A DNA stretch of 51,520 nt from DASXYG01 sp036502625 (lineage in GTDB: Bacteria; Actinomycetota; Actinomycetes; Streptosporangiales; Streptosporangiaceae): positions 1 through 51,520 of the forward strand of contig DASXYG010000020.1 of the NCBI GenBank assembly GCA_036502625.1, written 5' to 3'. The notes below the pieces were generated by a model. It made no database searches. It was not told where the DNA came from and saw only the letters and a list, made by a program, of their open reading frames with translations. Below are positions 35,214-43,196 of the stretch, in pieces (positions within the stretch are counted from its first letter, which is position 1; every line of letters begins with the position of its first letter). The position numbers and the translations under genes are program-made.

Positions 35214-35818
35214 CGATCCGGGTGCTGCTGGCCGAGGACCAGGCCATGATGCGCGGCGCGCTGGCCCTGCTGCTCGGCATGGAGGACGACATCGAGGTGG
35301 TCGCCGAGGTCGGCGGCGGCGACGAGATCCTGGACGCCGCGCGCCGCACCCGCCCCGACGTCGCCGTGCTGGACATCGAGATGCCCGGCGGCAGCGGCCT
35401 GGACGCCGCGGTCCGGCTGCGCGCCGAGCTGCCCGGCTGCCGGGTCGTCATCGTGACGACGTTCGGCCGCCCCGGCTACCTGCGCCGCGCCATGGAGGCC
35501 GGCGCCGGCGGGTTCCTCGTCAAGGACAACCCGGTGCAGGACCTCGCCGGCGCGATCCGCCGCGTGCTGGCCGGCGAGCAGGTCATCGACCCGACGCTGG
35601 CCGCCGCGGCGCTGGCCGCGGGCCCGAACCCGCTGACCGACCGGGAGCGCGACGTACTGCGCACCGCCGCCGACGGCGCCACGGTCTCCGACGTCGCCAC
35701 CCGCCTGCACCTGTCGCCGTCCACGGTCCGCAACTACCTGTCCTCGGCCATCGGCAAGACCGGCGCGCGCAACCGCATCGAGGCCGTCCGCGCCGCACGC
35801 GACCAGGGCTGGCTGTGA
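35210..35818 (+). CDS. DesR/NarL-type response regulator
   Basis: A 202-residue regulator. The receiver has the acidic pocket AED (9-10), phosphoacceptor D55 in VAVLDIEMPGG, a Thr in VTTFGRPGYL and the conserved Lys in FLVKDNPVQDL. The LuxR-type helix-turn-helix is at about 137-200 (LTDRERDVLRTAADGATVSD, LHLSPSTVRNYLSSAIGKTG). Cognate partner of the kinase encoded just upstream. The likely target is the operon's own ABC transporter. Confidence 0.95.
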   Translation: MTIRVLLAEDQAMMRGALALLLGMEDDIEVVAEVGGGDEILDAARRTRPDVAVLDIEMPGGSGLDAAVRLRAELPGCRVVIVTTFGRPGYLRRAMEAGAGGFLVKDNPVQDLAGAIRRVLAGEQVIDPTLAAAALAAGPNPLTDRERDVLRTAADGATVSDVATRLHLSPSTVRNYLSSAIGKTGARNRIEAVRAARDQGWL

Positions 35819-35855
35819 CGCGCAACCGCCCGGCCCGTCCCGGGGTTCCGCGGAG

Positions 35856-36521
35856 ATGAGCGAGCTGTTCGGCAGGGAGCGTACGGAGGTGGCGCCCGGC
35901 GCGGTGCACCTGCCCGGGTGGCTGGGCGCCGAGGCGCGGCGCGAGCTGGTCGCGGCGTGCCGCGAATGGGCGCGCGGCCCGGCCGGAATGCGGCACACCC
36001 GGCTGCCGCGCGGCGGCGTGATGAGCGTCCAGACCGTCTGCCTCGGCTGGCACTGGGAGCCGTACCGCTACACCCGCACCCTCCCGGACGGCACCCCCGT
36101 CAAGCCGTTCCCCGGCCTGCTGGCCCGCCTCGCCCGCGCGGCCGTGGCCGACGCCGGGCTGCCCGCCGAGCCGTACGCGCCCGACGTCGCCCTGGTGAAC
36201 TTCTACGACGCGCACGCCCGCATGGGCCAGCATCAGGACCGCGACGAGACCTCGCGCGCCCCCGTGGTGTCGCTGAGCCTCGGCGACGCCTGCGTGTTCC
36301 GCTTCGGCAACCCCGAGACCCGCGGCCGCCCGTACACCGACGTCGACCTCCGCGGCGGCGACGCGTTCGTCTTCGGCGGCCCGTCGCGCCTGGCGTACCA
36401 CGGTGTGCCGCGCACACTCCCGGGCACCGCCGACCCCGGGTCCGGGCTCGCGGAGGGACGCCTCAACATCACCGTCCGCGAGTCCGGACTGGCCGCTACA
36501 CCAGGAGATCCTCCGGGGTGA
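35856..36521 (+). CDS. alkB: AlkB-like Fe(II)/2-oxoglutarate dioxygenase
   Basis: A 221-residue protein close in size and pattern to E. coli AlkB (216 residues), which removes alkyl lesions from DNA bases. NFYDAHARMGQHQDRDE supplies the metal ligands H126 and D128, YHGVPRTL the third ligand H182, and GRLNITVRES the two 2-oxoglutarate-binding arginines (R202, R208). SVQTVCLGWHWEPYRYTRT is the substrate lid region. GGAG at about 35852 is very close to the ATG. It converges on, and overlaps by 26 bp, the molybdenum enzyme gene. Confidence 0.92.
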   Translation: MSELFGRERTEVAPGAVHLPGWLGAEARRELVAACREWARGPAGMRHTRLPRGGVMSVQTVCLGWHWEPYRYTRTLPDGTPVKPFPGLLARLARAAVADAGLPAEPYAPDVALVNFYDAHARMGQHQDRDETSRAPVVSLSLGDACVFRFGNPETRGRPYTDVDLRGGDAFVFGGPSRLAYHGVPRTLPGTADPGSGLAEGRLNITVRESGLAATPGDPPG

Positions 36522-38658
36522 CCGGGAGGTCGCGCACGCGGATGCCGGTGGCGTGGTGCACCGCGTTCGCGATGGCCGCGCCCACACCGGACGCGCCGAG
36601 CTCGCCGATGCCCTTGCCGCCGAGCGCGCCGCTGTGCGGGTCGTACTCCTCGACGAACGAGGCGTCGAGGGTGTGGACGTCGGCGTTGACCGGCACCAGG
36701 TAGCCGGCCAGGTTCTTGGACACGAACCTGCCCAGCGCCGGCTCCGGCACCGACTGCTCGAGCAGCGCCTGGCCGATGCCCCAGATCATGCCGCCGGTCA
36801 TCTGGCTGCGCGCGGTCAGCTCGTTGATGATGCGGCCCGCGCTGTAGACGCCGGTGATGCGGGAGACGCGCGGCAGCCGCAGGTCGGCGTCCACCCGGAC
36901 CTCCGCGAAGACGGCGCCGAACGTCTTGATCGTGTAGCCGTCGTCGTCGGGGGAGTACGCGCCGTCCGCGGACACCTGCTCGGCGCCGGTCTGGCCGAGG
37001 AGGTCGCGCAGGCTGATCCGGCCGACCGGGCCCTCGCTGAGCACGACGTCGGCGCCGTCGATCACGACGGTCTCCGGCGGCGCGCCGCCCTCGGCGAACG
37101 CCATGGACGCCAGCTTGCCCGCCAGCGCGCGCGCCGCCGCGCGGACCGCCGACCCGACGGACGCGGTCGTCGACGACCCCGCCGTCATGCCCGCCTCCGG
37201 CAGCAGCGTGTCGCCGAGCGCGATCGTCACCTGGTCCGGCGAGCAGCCCAGCACCTCGGCGGCCACCTGCGGCATCACGGTGTAGACGCCGGTGCCGATC
37301 TCCTGGGTGCCGACCTCGATCAGCACGCTGCCGTCGGCGCGGATCGTCACCCGGGCCGACGCTGGCATCCGCGCCGTGAACATGGTCGTGCTGGCCATGC
37401 CCCAGCCGACGAGGTCGCGGCCCTCGCGCAGCGAGCCCGGCGCCATCGGCCGGCCCGCCCAGCCGAACCGCCGCGCGCCCTCGACGTAGCACTCGCGCAG
37501 CTTCTTCGACGAGAACTCCCGCCCGGTGGACGGGTCGCGCTCGGCGTAGTTGCGCAGCCGCAGCTCCAGCGGGTCGACGCCCAGCTCGTACGCCAGCTCG
37601 TCCATCGCGGACTCCAGCGCGAACATGCCCACGCCCTCGGCGGGCGCGCGCATCGGCGTCGGCAGGATCGTGGCCACCGGCGCCACCCGGTGGCTGGTCG
37701 CGATGGCCGGCGCGGCGTACATGGAGTTGGTGCCGTCGCCGGCCAGCTCCAGGTGCTCGGCGTACGTCGACGTGGCGTTCACCGAGGTGTGCCGCACGGC
37801 CGTGAGCGTGCCGTCCGTACGGGCGCCCAGCGCGACCGTCTGCCGGGTGGCGGGCTGGTAGCCGTGCGAGGTGAAGCTCTGCGCCCGGGTGAGCACCAGC
37901 TTGACCGTGCCGCCCACGGTGTACGCGGTCATCGCCGCGATGATCTCGTGCGGCCAGATGAACCCCTTCGCGCCGAACCCGCCGCCGGTGTAGGCCGCGA
38001 TGACGCGGACCCGCTCCTTCGGCAGGCCGAGCGCGGACGCGACCACCGCGCGGACGTTGAACACGCCCTGGCTGGCGTCGTACAGCGTCAGCTCGCCGTC
38101 GGCCCAGGTGGCGACCGTGGCGGCGGGCTCCATGGGGGAGTGGTGGCGCGACGCCGTGGAGTACGCGCGCTCCACCACGACGTCGGCGGCGGCCAGCCCG
38201 GCCGGGACGTCGCCCACCGAGCTGTCCACCCGCGCCGCGGCGGCGGGAGAGTACGCCTTGTCGAGCGCGTCGTCGACGTCGACGACCGCGTCCGTACGGT
38301 CGTAGGCGACCCGCACCAGCGCGGCGGCCTCCTGCGCGCGCTCCAGGGTGTCGGCCACGACCACGGCGAGCGGCTCGCCCTCGTACCGCACCAGGTCGTC
38401 GTGCAGCGGCAGCAGGCCGTGGACGTACGGCCCCTCGGTGACCTCCGACAGCGGCGGCGCGTTGCGGTGGGTCAGCACGGTGACGACGCCGGGCGCCGCC
38501 TCCGCGGCCGAGGTGTCCAGCTCGGTGACGCGGCCCGCCGGGATCGTCGCCGTCACCAGCGCGACGTAGCGGACGCCGTCGCCGTGGCGCCAGTCGGCGG
38601 CGTAGCGCGCCGCGCCGGTGACCTTCGCCGGGCCGTCGGCCCGTGTGCGCGCCGTCAT
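36496..38658 (-). CDS. aldehyde oxidoreductase, molybdenum cofactor subunit (PaoC/YagR-like)
   Basis: A 720-residue catalytic subunit of the xanthine dehydrogenase family. The first domain opens with DGPAKVTGAARYAADW. The cofactor domain has GGGFGAKGFIWPHE, MRAPAEGVGMFALESAMDEL, GTQEIGTGVYTVMPQVAAEV, a GSSTTASVGSAVRAAARAL motif and the catalytic glutamate in KGIGELGASG (E686). Together with its partners it should oxidise aldehydes or a related N-heterocycle, probably with an MCD cofactor. It lacks the AYRCSFR loop of CO dehydrogenase, so it is not CoxL of the CO-oxidising type. The ATG at 38658 overlaps the FAD-subunit stop (ATGA); an earlier in-frame start would lie within that gene. Confidence 0.92.
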   Translation of the reverse strand: MTARTRADGPAKVTGAARYAADWRHGDGVRYVALVTATIPAGRVTELDTSAAEAAPGVVTVLTHRNAPPLSEVTEGPYVHGLLPLHDDLVRYEGEPLAVVVADTLERAQEAAALVRVAYDRTDAVVDVDDALDKAYSPAAAARVDSSVGDVPAGLAAADVVVERAYSTASRHHSPMEPAATVATWADGELTLYDASQGVFNVRAVVASALGLPKERVRVIAAYTGGGFGAKGFIWPHEIIAAMTAYTVGGTVKLVLTRAQSFTSHGYQPATRQTVALGARTDGTLTAVRHTSVNATSTYAEHLELAGDGTNSMYAAPAIATSHRVAPVATILPTPMRAPAEGVGMFALESAMDELAYELGVDPLELRLRNYAERDPSTGREFSSKKLRECYVEGARRFGWAGRPMAPGSLREGRDLVGWGMASTTMFTARMPASARVTIRADGSVLIEVGTQEIGTGVYTVMPQVAAEVLGCSPDQVTIALGDTLLPEAGMTAGSSTTASVGSAVRAAARALAGKLASMAFAEGGAPPETVVIDGADVVLSEGPVGRISLRDLLGQTGAEQVSADGAYSPDDDGYTIKTFGAVFAEVRVDADLRLPRVSRITGVYSAGRIINELTARSQMTGGMIWGIGQALLEQSVPEPALGRFVSKNLAGYLVPVNADVHTLDASFVEEYDPHSGALGGKGIGELGASGVGAAIANAVHHATGIRVRDLPVTPEDLLV

Positions 38659-39659
38659 TCGGCACCCCCCGCCGCCAGCGCCAGCGCCCGCACGACCGTG
38701 CGCACCGCCAGCTCCACCTTGAACGCGTTGCCGGGCAGCGGCCGCGCGGGCGCGAACGACGGCTCCACGGCCGTGCGCACGGCCGCCTCGTCGTCCGCGC
38801 GCACGCCGGCCAGCGCCGCCTCGGCGTCGGGCAGCCGCCACGGCTTGGGCGCGACGCCGCCGAGCGCGATGCGCGCCGCGGTGACCACGCCGTCCGCGAC
38901 CTCGACGGCGACCGCGGCCGACACGAGCGCGAACTCATACGACGCGCGCTCGCGCACCTTGAGGTACGCCGAGCGCGCGGCCAGCGGCGACGCGGGCACC
39001 GTGATGCCGGTGACCAGCGCGCCGTCGGGCAGCACCGTGTCGCGCTCGGGCGCGTCGCCGGGCAGCCGGTGGAAGTCGGCGAGCGCGATGACCCCGGCGC
39101 CGGCCGGGCCGGTCACGTGGACCTGGGCGTCGAGCGCGGCCAGCGCCACGGCGACGTCCGACGGGTGGGTGGCCACGCAGTGGTCGCTGCCCCCGAAGAT
39201 CGCCTGCGTACGCTGCTGGCCCCGGTCGCCGAGCGCCGCGCAGCCGCTGCCCGGGGTGCGCTTGTTGCACGGCAGGACGGCGTCGGCGCGGAAGTACGGG
39301 CAGCGGGTGCGCTGGAGCAGGTTGCCGCCCATCGACGCCATGTTCCGTAGCTGCGGCGACGCGGACAGTTCGAGCGCCTGGGCGATCATCGGGTAGCCGG
39401 CGCGGACGGCCGGGTGGGCGGCGACGTCGCTCATGCGGGCCAGCGCGCCGAGCCGCAGCCCGTCGTCGCCGGCGGCGATCTCCGCCAGCGGCAGGCCGTT
39501 GATGTCGACCAGCAGGTCCGGCTCCTCGATGCGCTCCTTGAGGAGGTTCACCAGCTCGGTGCCGCCGGCGATCGGCCGCGCTCCCGTGCCGGCCGCGGGG
39601 TCGAGCACGGCCAGCGCCGACCGGGTGTCGCCGGCGCGGGTGTAGGCGAAGTCACGCAT
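38655..39659 (-). CDS. aldehyde oxidoreductase, FAD and [4Fe-4S] subunit (PaoB/YagS-like)
   Basis: A 334-residue flavin subunit. The FAD site has ARPIAGGTELVNLLK (about 28-41) and MASMGGNLLQRTRCPYFR. Four cysteines, C120, C131, C140 and C161 (RTRCPYF, LPCNKRTPGSGCAAL, SDHCVATHPSDVA), reproduce the extra [4Fe-4S] loop that is special to PaoB/YagS and 4-hydroxybenzoyl-CoA reductase beta and is absent from CoxM. This supports the PaoABC assignment. The gene overlaps the 2Fe-2S gene by 8 bp and the molybdenum subunit by 4 bp. Confidence 0.93.
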   Translation of the reverse strand: MRDFAYTRAGDTRSALAVLDPAAGTGARPIAGGTELVNLLKERIEEPDLLVDINGLPLAEIAAGDDGLRLGALARMSDVAAHPAVRAGYPMIAQALELSASPQLRNMASMGGNLLQRTRCPYFRADAVLPCNKRTPGSGCAALGDRGQQRTQAIFGGSDHCVATHPSDVAVALAALDAQVHVTGPAGAGVIALADFHRLPGDAPERDTVLPDGALVTGITVPASPLAARSAYLKVRERASYEFALVSAAVAVEVADGVVTAARIALGGVAPKPWRLPDAEAALAGVRADDEAAVRTAVEPSFAPARPLPGNAFKVELAVRTVVRALALAAGGAE

Positions 39660-40155
39660 CGGCGCGCACCTCCCCGGCGGCCTGGCGTACGGCCTCGACG
39701 ATCTGCGGGTAGGCCGAGCAGCGGCAGATGTTGCCGCTCATCCACTCGCGGATCTCCTCGTCGGACCCGGTGTGCCCCTCGGCGACGCACGCCGCGGCGG
39801 ACATGACCTGCCCCGGGGTGCAGAACCCGCACTGGAACCCGTCGCGCTCGACGAACGCCCGCTGCACCGGGTGCAGCCGGTCGCCGTCGGCCAGCCCCTC
39901 GACCGTGGTGATCTCCGCGCCCTCGGCCATCACGGCGAGGGTCATGCACGCGTTGATGCGCCGCCCGTCCGCGTGGACCGTGCAGGCGCCGCACTCGCCA
40001 CGGTCGCAGCCCTTCTTCGTGCCGGTGAGGCCGATCACCTCACGCAGCGCATCGAGCAGCGTGACCCGCGGCTCGATGTCGATCGTGTGCTTCGTGCCGT
40101 TGACGGTGAGCGTCACCGGCACGGTCGTCGCGTCCGACACGCGATCTCCGATCAT
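39652..40155 (-). CDS. aldehyde oxidoreductase, 2x[2Fe-2S] subunit (PaoA/YagT-like)
   Basis: A 167-residue iron-sulfur subunit. The plant-type cluster is bound by C50, C55, C58 and C70 (GCDRGECGACTV, NACMTL). The second cluster is bound by C109, C112, C144 and C146 (FQCGFCTPGQ, NICRCSAYPQ). It transfers electrons from the molybdenum site to FAD. There is no Tat signal at the N-terminus (MIGDRVSDATTVPVTLTVNG), so the complex should be cytoplasmic, unlike E. coli PaoA. First gene of the three-gene operon; its promoter lies in the gap before the sigma factor gene. Confidence 0.94.
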   Translation of the reverse strand: MIGDRVSDATTVPVTLTVNGTKHTIDIEPRVTLLDALREVIGLTGTKKGCDRGECGACTVHADGRRINACMTLAVMAEGAEITTVEGLADGDRLHPVQRAFVERDGFQCGFCTPGQVMSAAACVAEGHTGSDEEIREWMSGNICRCSAYPQIVEAVRQAAGEVRADA

Positions 40156-40157
40156 GA

Positions 40158-40173
40158 TGTAAGTGGGATTACA
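40158..40173 (-). promoter_or_regulatory. TGTAA-N6-TTACA palindrome over the oxidoreductase promoter
   Basis: TGTAA (40158-40162) and TTACA (40169-40173) are inverted around 6 bp and lie 3-18 bp before the first start codon of the operon. The minus-strand TGTAAT (40173-40168) could be the -10. A dimeric regulator bound here would control the operon; its identity is unknown. Confidence 0.5.
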
Positions 40174-40272
40174 CGCTAAGCCCCTAGAAAGCCGGGCGCC
40201 AAGCGAGTATTCCCGTACCCACCGCCAACCCCGGGGCACCCTGACGGCGTTCATAGAGCGGAAGGGAGGACC

Positions 40273-40803
40273 GTGGACCGATACGAGGGGTTCCGCGAGT
40301 TCGTCGCCGCCCGCGAACGCGCGCTGCTGCGCACCGCGTTCCTGCTGTCCGGCGACGCGCATCTCGCCGAGGACCTGGTGCAGACGGCGCTGGCCAAGGT
40401 CGCCGGGCGCTGGCGGCGGCTGGCGCGCGACGGCAACCCGGAGGCGTACGCCCGCAAGATCATGTACCACGAGCACATCTCCTGGTGGCGGCGGCGCGGC
40501 CGGCGGCAGGAGTACCCGCAGGCCGACCCGCCCGAGCCCGGCGCGCTCCCGGACATCGCCGACCGCGCCGTACGCCGCCTCGCCCTCGAACGCGCGCTGG
40601 CGCTGCTGACGCCGCGGCAGCGCGCCGTGATCGTCCTGCGCTTCTACGAGGACCGGTCCGAGGCCGACACCGCCGACCTGATGTCCTGCACGGTCGGCAC
40701 CGTGAAGAGCCAGACCCACCGCGCCCTGCGCCGCCTGCGCGAGCTCGCCCCGGAGCTCGCCGAGTTCATCGGCGCGCCGGACCGAAGCGAGGTGCTGCGA
40801 TGA
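40273..40803 (+). CDS. SigE-family ECF RNA polymerase sigma factor
   Basis: A 176-residue sigma factor of the SigE family common in streptomycetes. Region 2 has LLSGDAHLAEDLVQTALAKV and EAYARKIMYHEHISWWRRR. Region 4 has LTPRQRAVIVLRFYEDRSEA and CTVGTVKSQTHRALRRLREL. GGGAGG lies before the GTG start. Its stop overlaps the next gene by 4 bp, so a membrane-anchored partner is made with it. These sigma factors usually act with a co-transcribed membrane protein rather than a classical zinc anti-sigma factor. Confidence 0.92.
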   Translation: MDRYEGFREFVAARERALLRTAFLLSGDAHLAEDLVQTALAKVAGRWRRLARDGNPEAYARKIMYHEHISWWRRRGRRQEYPQADPPEPGALPDIADRAVRRLALERALALLTPRQRAVIVLRFYEDRSEADTADLMSCTVGTVKSQTHRALRRLRELAPELAEFIGAPDRSEVLR

Positions 40804-41996
40804 CCCACCTGGGAGAGCTGCTGACCGACGTCGCCGACCAGGCGCCGCGCACCGGCATGGCCGAGCGCGCCCTGCGCGCCGCGCGCCGCCGCCGCGCCCG
40901 TACGCTGGCCGCCGCGCCCGTCGCCGTGCTGCTGGCCGCCGGCGTGGTCGTCGGCGGGACGGCCGCGCTCGAACGCCTCACGCCACCGGGCCCCACCGGG
41001 CAGGCCGAGCGCCTCGGGGTGCTGAACGCGCACGTCCCGGGCCCGCTCCCGGCGCGCGGCGTGGCCCCCGCGCGGCTGGCGTACATCGACTACTGCCGGG
41101 CCACCGCCGAGCGCGCGGCCGGCCGCGCGTGCTCCGAGTGGCGCGTCCTCACCAGCGACGGCATGCAGTACCGCGTGCCGCACTCCCTCGGCGCGTACCG
41201 GGCGGGGACCAACGCCGACGGCAACGTGGCGACGCCGTCGCGGCTGGCCGCGCTGTCCGGCGACGGCCGGCGCATCATGTACTACCGCGCGGACAGCGAG
41301 CGCGTCGTCGTCCGCGACCTGGCCGCCGGCACCGAGCGCACCGTCGCCCGCCTGCCGCTGCGCACCGTGCGCACCCGGCCGGTCGAGTTCGTCCTCAACC
41401 GCGACGGCACCTGGGCGGGCGTGGAGACCGGCGTCGTGACCCGGTCGGACGCGTCGCCGCACCCGTCGCGGCCGATGCTGGTCAACGTCGCCAGCGGCAC
41501 GGTGGCGCGGATGCCGGCCGGGCGCGTGTTCGACGCGATCAACCCCGACGGCACGTCGTACATGGAGGCGGCGGGCGCCGACGAGAACTCCGTCGCGAAG
41601 TACGACACCGGCGGCCGCGTGCTCGAACGCGTCGCCGACCGCTCGGGGTTCGGCCCCGTGTCCCCGGACGGCAAGCTCCTCGCGGACCTCGGCGTGCCCT
41701 GGTCGCGGATGCTCCAGACGCGCGACATCCGCACCGGCGGCGTGCACGCCACGCTGACGCCGCGCGGCCTGCCGACCGGGAACTACGCGGTGCAGGCGTG
41801 GCCCCGGCCCGCCACGATCACCATCGCCGGCCGGTTCACCGCCGGCCATCAGGTCGACGACACCAAGACGGGCCGGTTCGGCTTCTACCTGATCGACGCG
41901 GGCTCCGGCCGCATCGAGGGCAGCGGCACGTTCACCATCACCGGGCGGCGGACGCAGATCGTGTACGGCGCGATCACGCCACCCGGTGGCGGCTGA
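40800..41996 (+). CDS. membrane-anchored beta-propeller-like partner of the SigE-family factor
   Basis: A 398-residue protein. A short cytoplasmic N-terminus (MTHLGELLTDVADQAPRTGM, then a basic ARRRRAR) is followed by one membrane helix (about 37-58) and an extracytoplasmic domain. That domain has TolB/WD40-like repeats: RLAALSGDGRRIMYYRADSE, LNRDGTWAGVETGV, AINPDGTSYMEAAGADENSV, GPVSPDGKLLADLGVPW. No zinc-binding anti-sigma motif (HxxxCxxC) is seen in the cytoplasmic part. C90-C101 (approx.) may form a disulfide. Coupled translation suggests it controls or depends on the sigma factor. The 3' end overlaps the convergent enolase-superfamily gene by 23 bp. Confidence 0.8.
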   Translation: MTHLGELLTDVADQAPRTGMAERALRAARRRRARTLAAAPVAVLLAAGVVVGGTAALERLTPPGPTGQAERLGVLNAHVPGPLPARGVAPARLAYIDYCRATAERAAGRACSEWRVLTSDGMQYRVPHSLGAYRAGTNADGNVATPSRLAALSGDGRRIMYYRADSERVVVRDLAAGTERTVARLPLRTVRTRPVEFVLNRDGTWAGVETGVVTRSDASPHPSRPMLVNVASGTVARMPAGRVFDAINPDGTSYMEAAGADENSVAKYDTGGRVLERVADRSGFGPVSPDGKLLADLGVPWSRMLQTRDIRTGGVHATLTPRGLPTGNYAVQAWPRPATITIAGRFTAGHQVDDTKTGRFGFYLIDAGSGRIEGSGTFTITGRRTQIVYGAITPPGGG

Positions 41997-43083
41997 CCGC
42001 GTCCTCGTCCAGCACCGCGCCCAGGCCGGGGCGGCCGGGCACGCGCAGGTTGCCATCGGCGTCGATGTCCACCGGCTCGGCCAGGAAGAAGTCGCGGCGG
42101 GCAGGGGTCCACCCCGGCGGGTCGTACGGGAACTCCACGTACGGCCCGCCGCCCACCCCGGCCACGACGTGCAGGTTGGCCAGCAGGCCGAGGCCGTTGG
42201 ACCAGGTGTGCGGCGTGAAGGACCGGCCGCGCAGCAGCGCCAGCTCGCCGAGGGTGCGGGTGCGCGACATGCCGACGGACAGCACGGCGTCCATCTGGTA
42301 GACGTCCAGCGCGTCGGCGTCCATCAGCGCCAGCACGTCCGCCGGGGTGGCCAGCATCTCCCCGGCCGCGACGCGCGCGCCGGTGGCCGCCCGCAGCTCC
42401 GCCATCCCGGCGACGTCGGCGTACGGCAGCGGCTCCTCCACCCAGAACACGCCCAGCTCGGCCAGCTCCGCGACCACGCTGCGCACGGCCGGGCGGTCCA
42501 GCGGCGTGCCCGCGTCGCCGGCCGTACGCCAGGCCTGGTTCAGGTCCACCATGATCGTGAAGTCCGGCCCGACGGCGTCGCGGACCGCGCGCACGGCGGC
42601 GACGCCGGCGGCCGGGCGCGTCCGGTCCACGCGGATCTTCATCGCCCGGAACCCGCGCTCGCGCAGGGCCAGCGCAGACTCGGCGCGGTCGTCCGGCGGC
42701 AGCGCCGCGCCCGTCGAGGCGTACGCGGGCAGCCGGTCGCGGGCGCCGCCGAGCAGCGTGGCCGCCGGCACCCCGGCGGCCTGCCCGGCGATGTCCCACA
42801 GCGCGGCCTCCAGCGGCCACAGCCGGCCGCCGTGGAAGTTCACCGTCTCGATGACGCGGGCGTGGCGGGCGATCGCCAGCGGGTCGTGGCCCACGAACAG
42901 GTGCGCCGCGTCGTCCAGCCCGGCGAGGGTGTCGCCCGAGGCGACGCCCACCAGGCCCTCGTCGGTCTCGACGCGGACCAGCGCGGCGTCGAACACGCGC
43001 CGCGGCACGGGGTCCCACGCGGCGTGGAACGGCGGGTCGAGGTCGACGCGCAGCCGTTCGGCGCGTACGGCGGTGATCCTCAT
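41974..43083 (-). CDS. enolase-superfamily enzyme (mandelate racemase/muconate-cycloisomerase-like)
   Basis: A 369-residue enzyme. The capping domain covers about 1-120; the barrel holds metal ligands D180 (MVDLNQAW), E216 (WVEEPLPY) and E242 (AAGEM). MKIRVDR (K149-x-R151) replaces the more common KxK, FTPHTWSN gives H292, and DVYQMDAVLSVG the neighbouring acidic residue. The KxR/His pair is typical of acid-sugar dehydratases and racemases in the mandelate racemase group; the substrate cannot be named. Transcription may begin at a TATGGT element 8 nt upstream. No sugar transporter or kinase is nearby. Confidence 0.87.
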   Translation of the reverse strand: MRITAVRAERLRVDLDPPFHAAWDPVPRRVFDAALVRVETDEGLVGVASGDTLAGLDDAAHLFVGHDPLAIARHARVIETVNFHGGRLWPLEAALWDIAGQAAGVPAATLLGGARDRLPAYASTGAALPPDDRAESALALRERGFRAMKIRVDRTRPAAGVAAVRAVRDAVGPDFTIMVDLNQAWRTAGDAGTPLDRPAVRSVVAELAELGVFWVEEPLPYADVAGMAELRAATGARVAAGEMLATPADVLALMDADALDVYQMDAVLSVGMSRTRTLGELALLRGRSFTPHTWSNGLGLLANLHVVAGVGGGPYVEFPYDPPGWTPARRDFFLAEPVDIDADGNLRVPGRPGLGAVLDEDAVSRHRVA

Positions 43084-43091
43084 GACCGCGC

Positions 43092-43097
43092 ACCATA
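43092..43097 (-). promoter_or_regulatory. -10 element of the enolase-superfamily gene
   Basis: TATGGT on the minus strand lies 8 nt before the ATG at 43083; no ribosome binding site is present. Confidence 0.45.
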
Positions 43098-43112
43098 CCC
43101 CGGAGACACCGC

Positions 43113-43145
43113 GACCCCGCGCCGGGGACGGGTCGGCGCGGGGTC
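43113..43145 (-). terminator. terminator hairpin downstream of the sigma gene
   Basis: GACCCCGCGCC (43113-43123) and GGCGCGGGGTC (43135-43145) form an 11-bp perfect stem with an 11-nt loop, 51 nt after the stop of the sigma gene and just before the promoter of the enolase-superfamily gene. There is no T-run, which is common in this group of bacteria. Confidence 0.7.
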
Positions 43146-43196
43146 TATCCAGGATGGTCTGCGCGGTTCGTTACGTGGCGGAGAGCGTAAAGGACA

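Noticed and set aside
36496..38658. Carbon monoxide dehydrogenase large subunit (CoxL)
   Set aside because: The AYRCSFR active-site loop of form I CoxL is not seen and the FAD subunit has the PaoB-type four-cysteine cluster.
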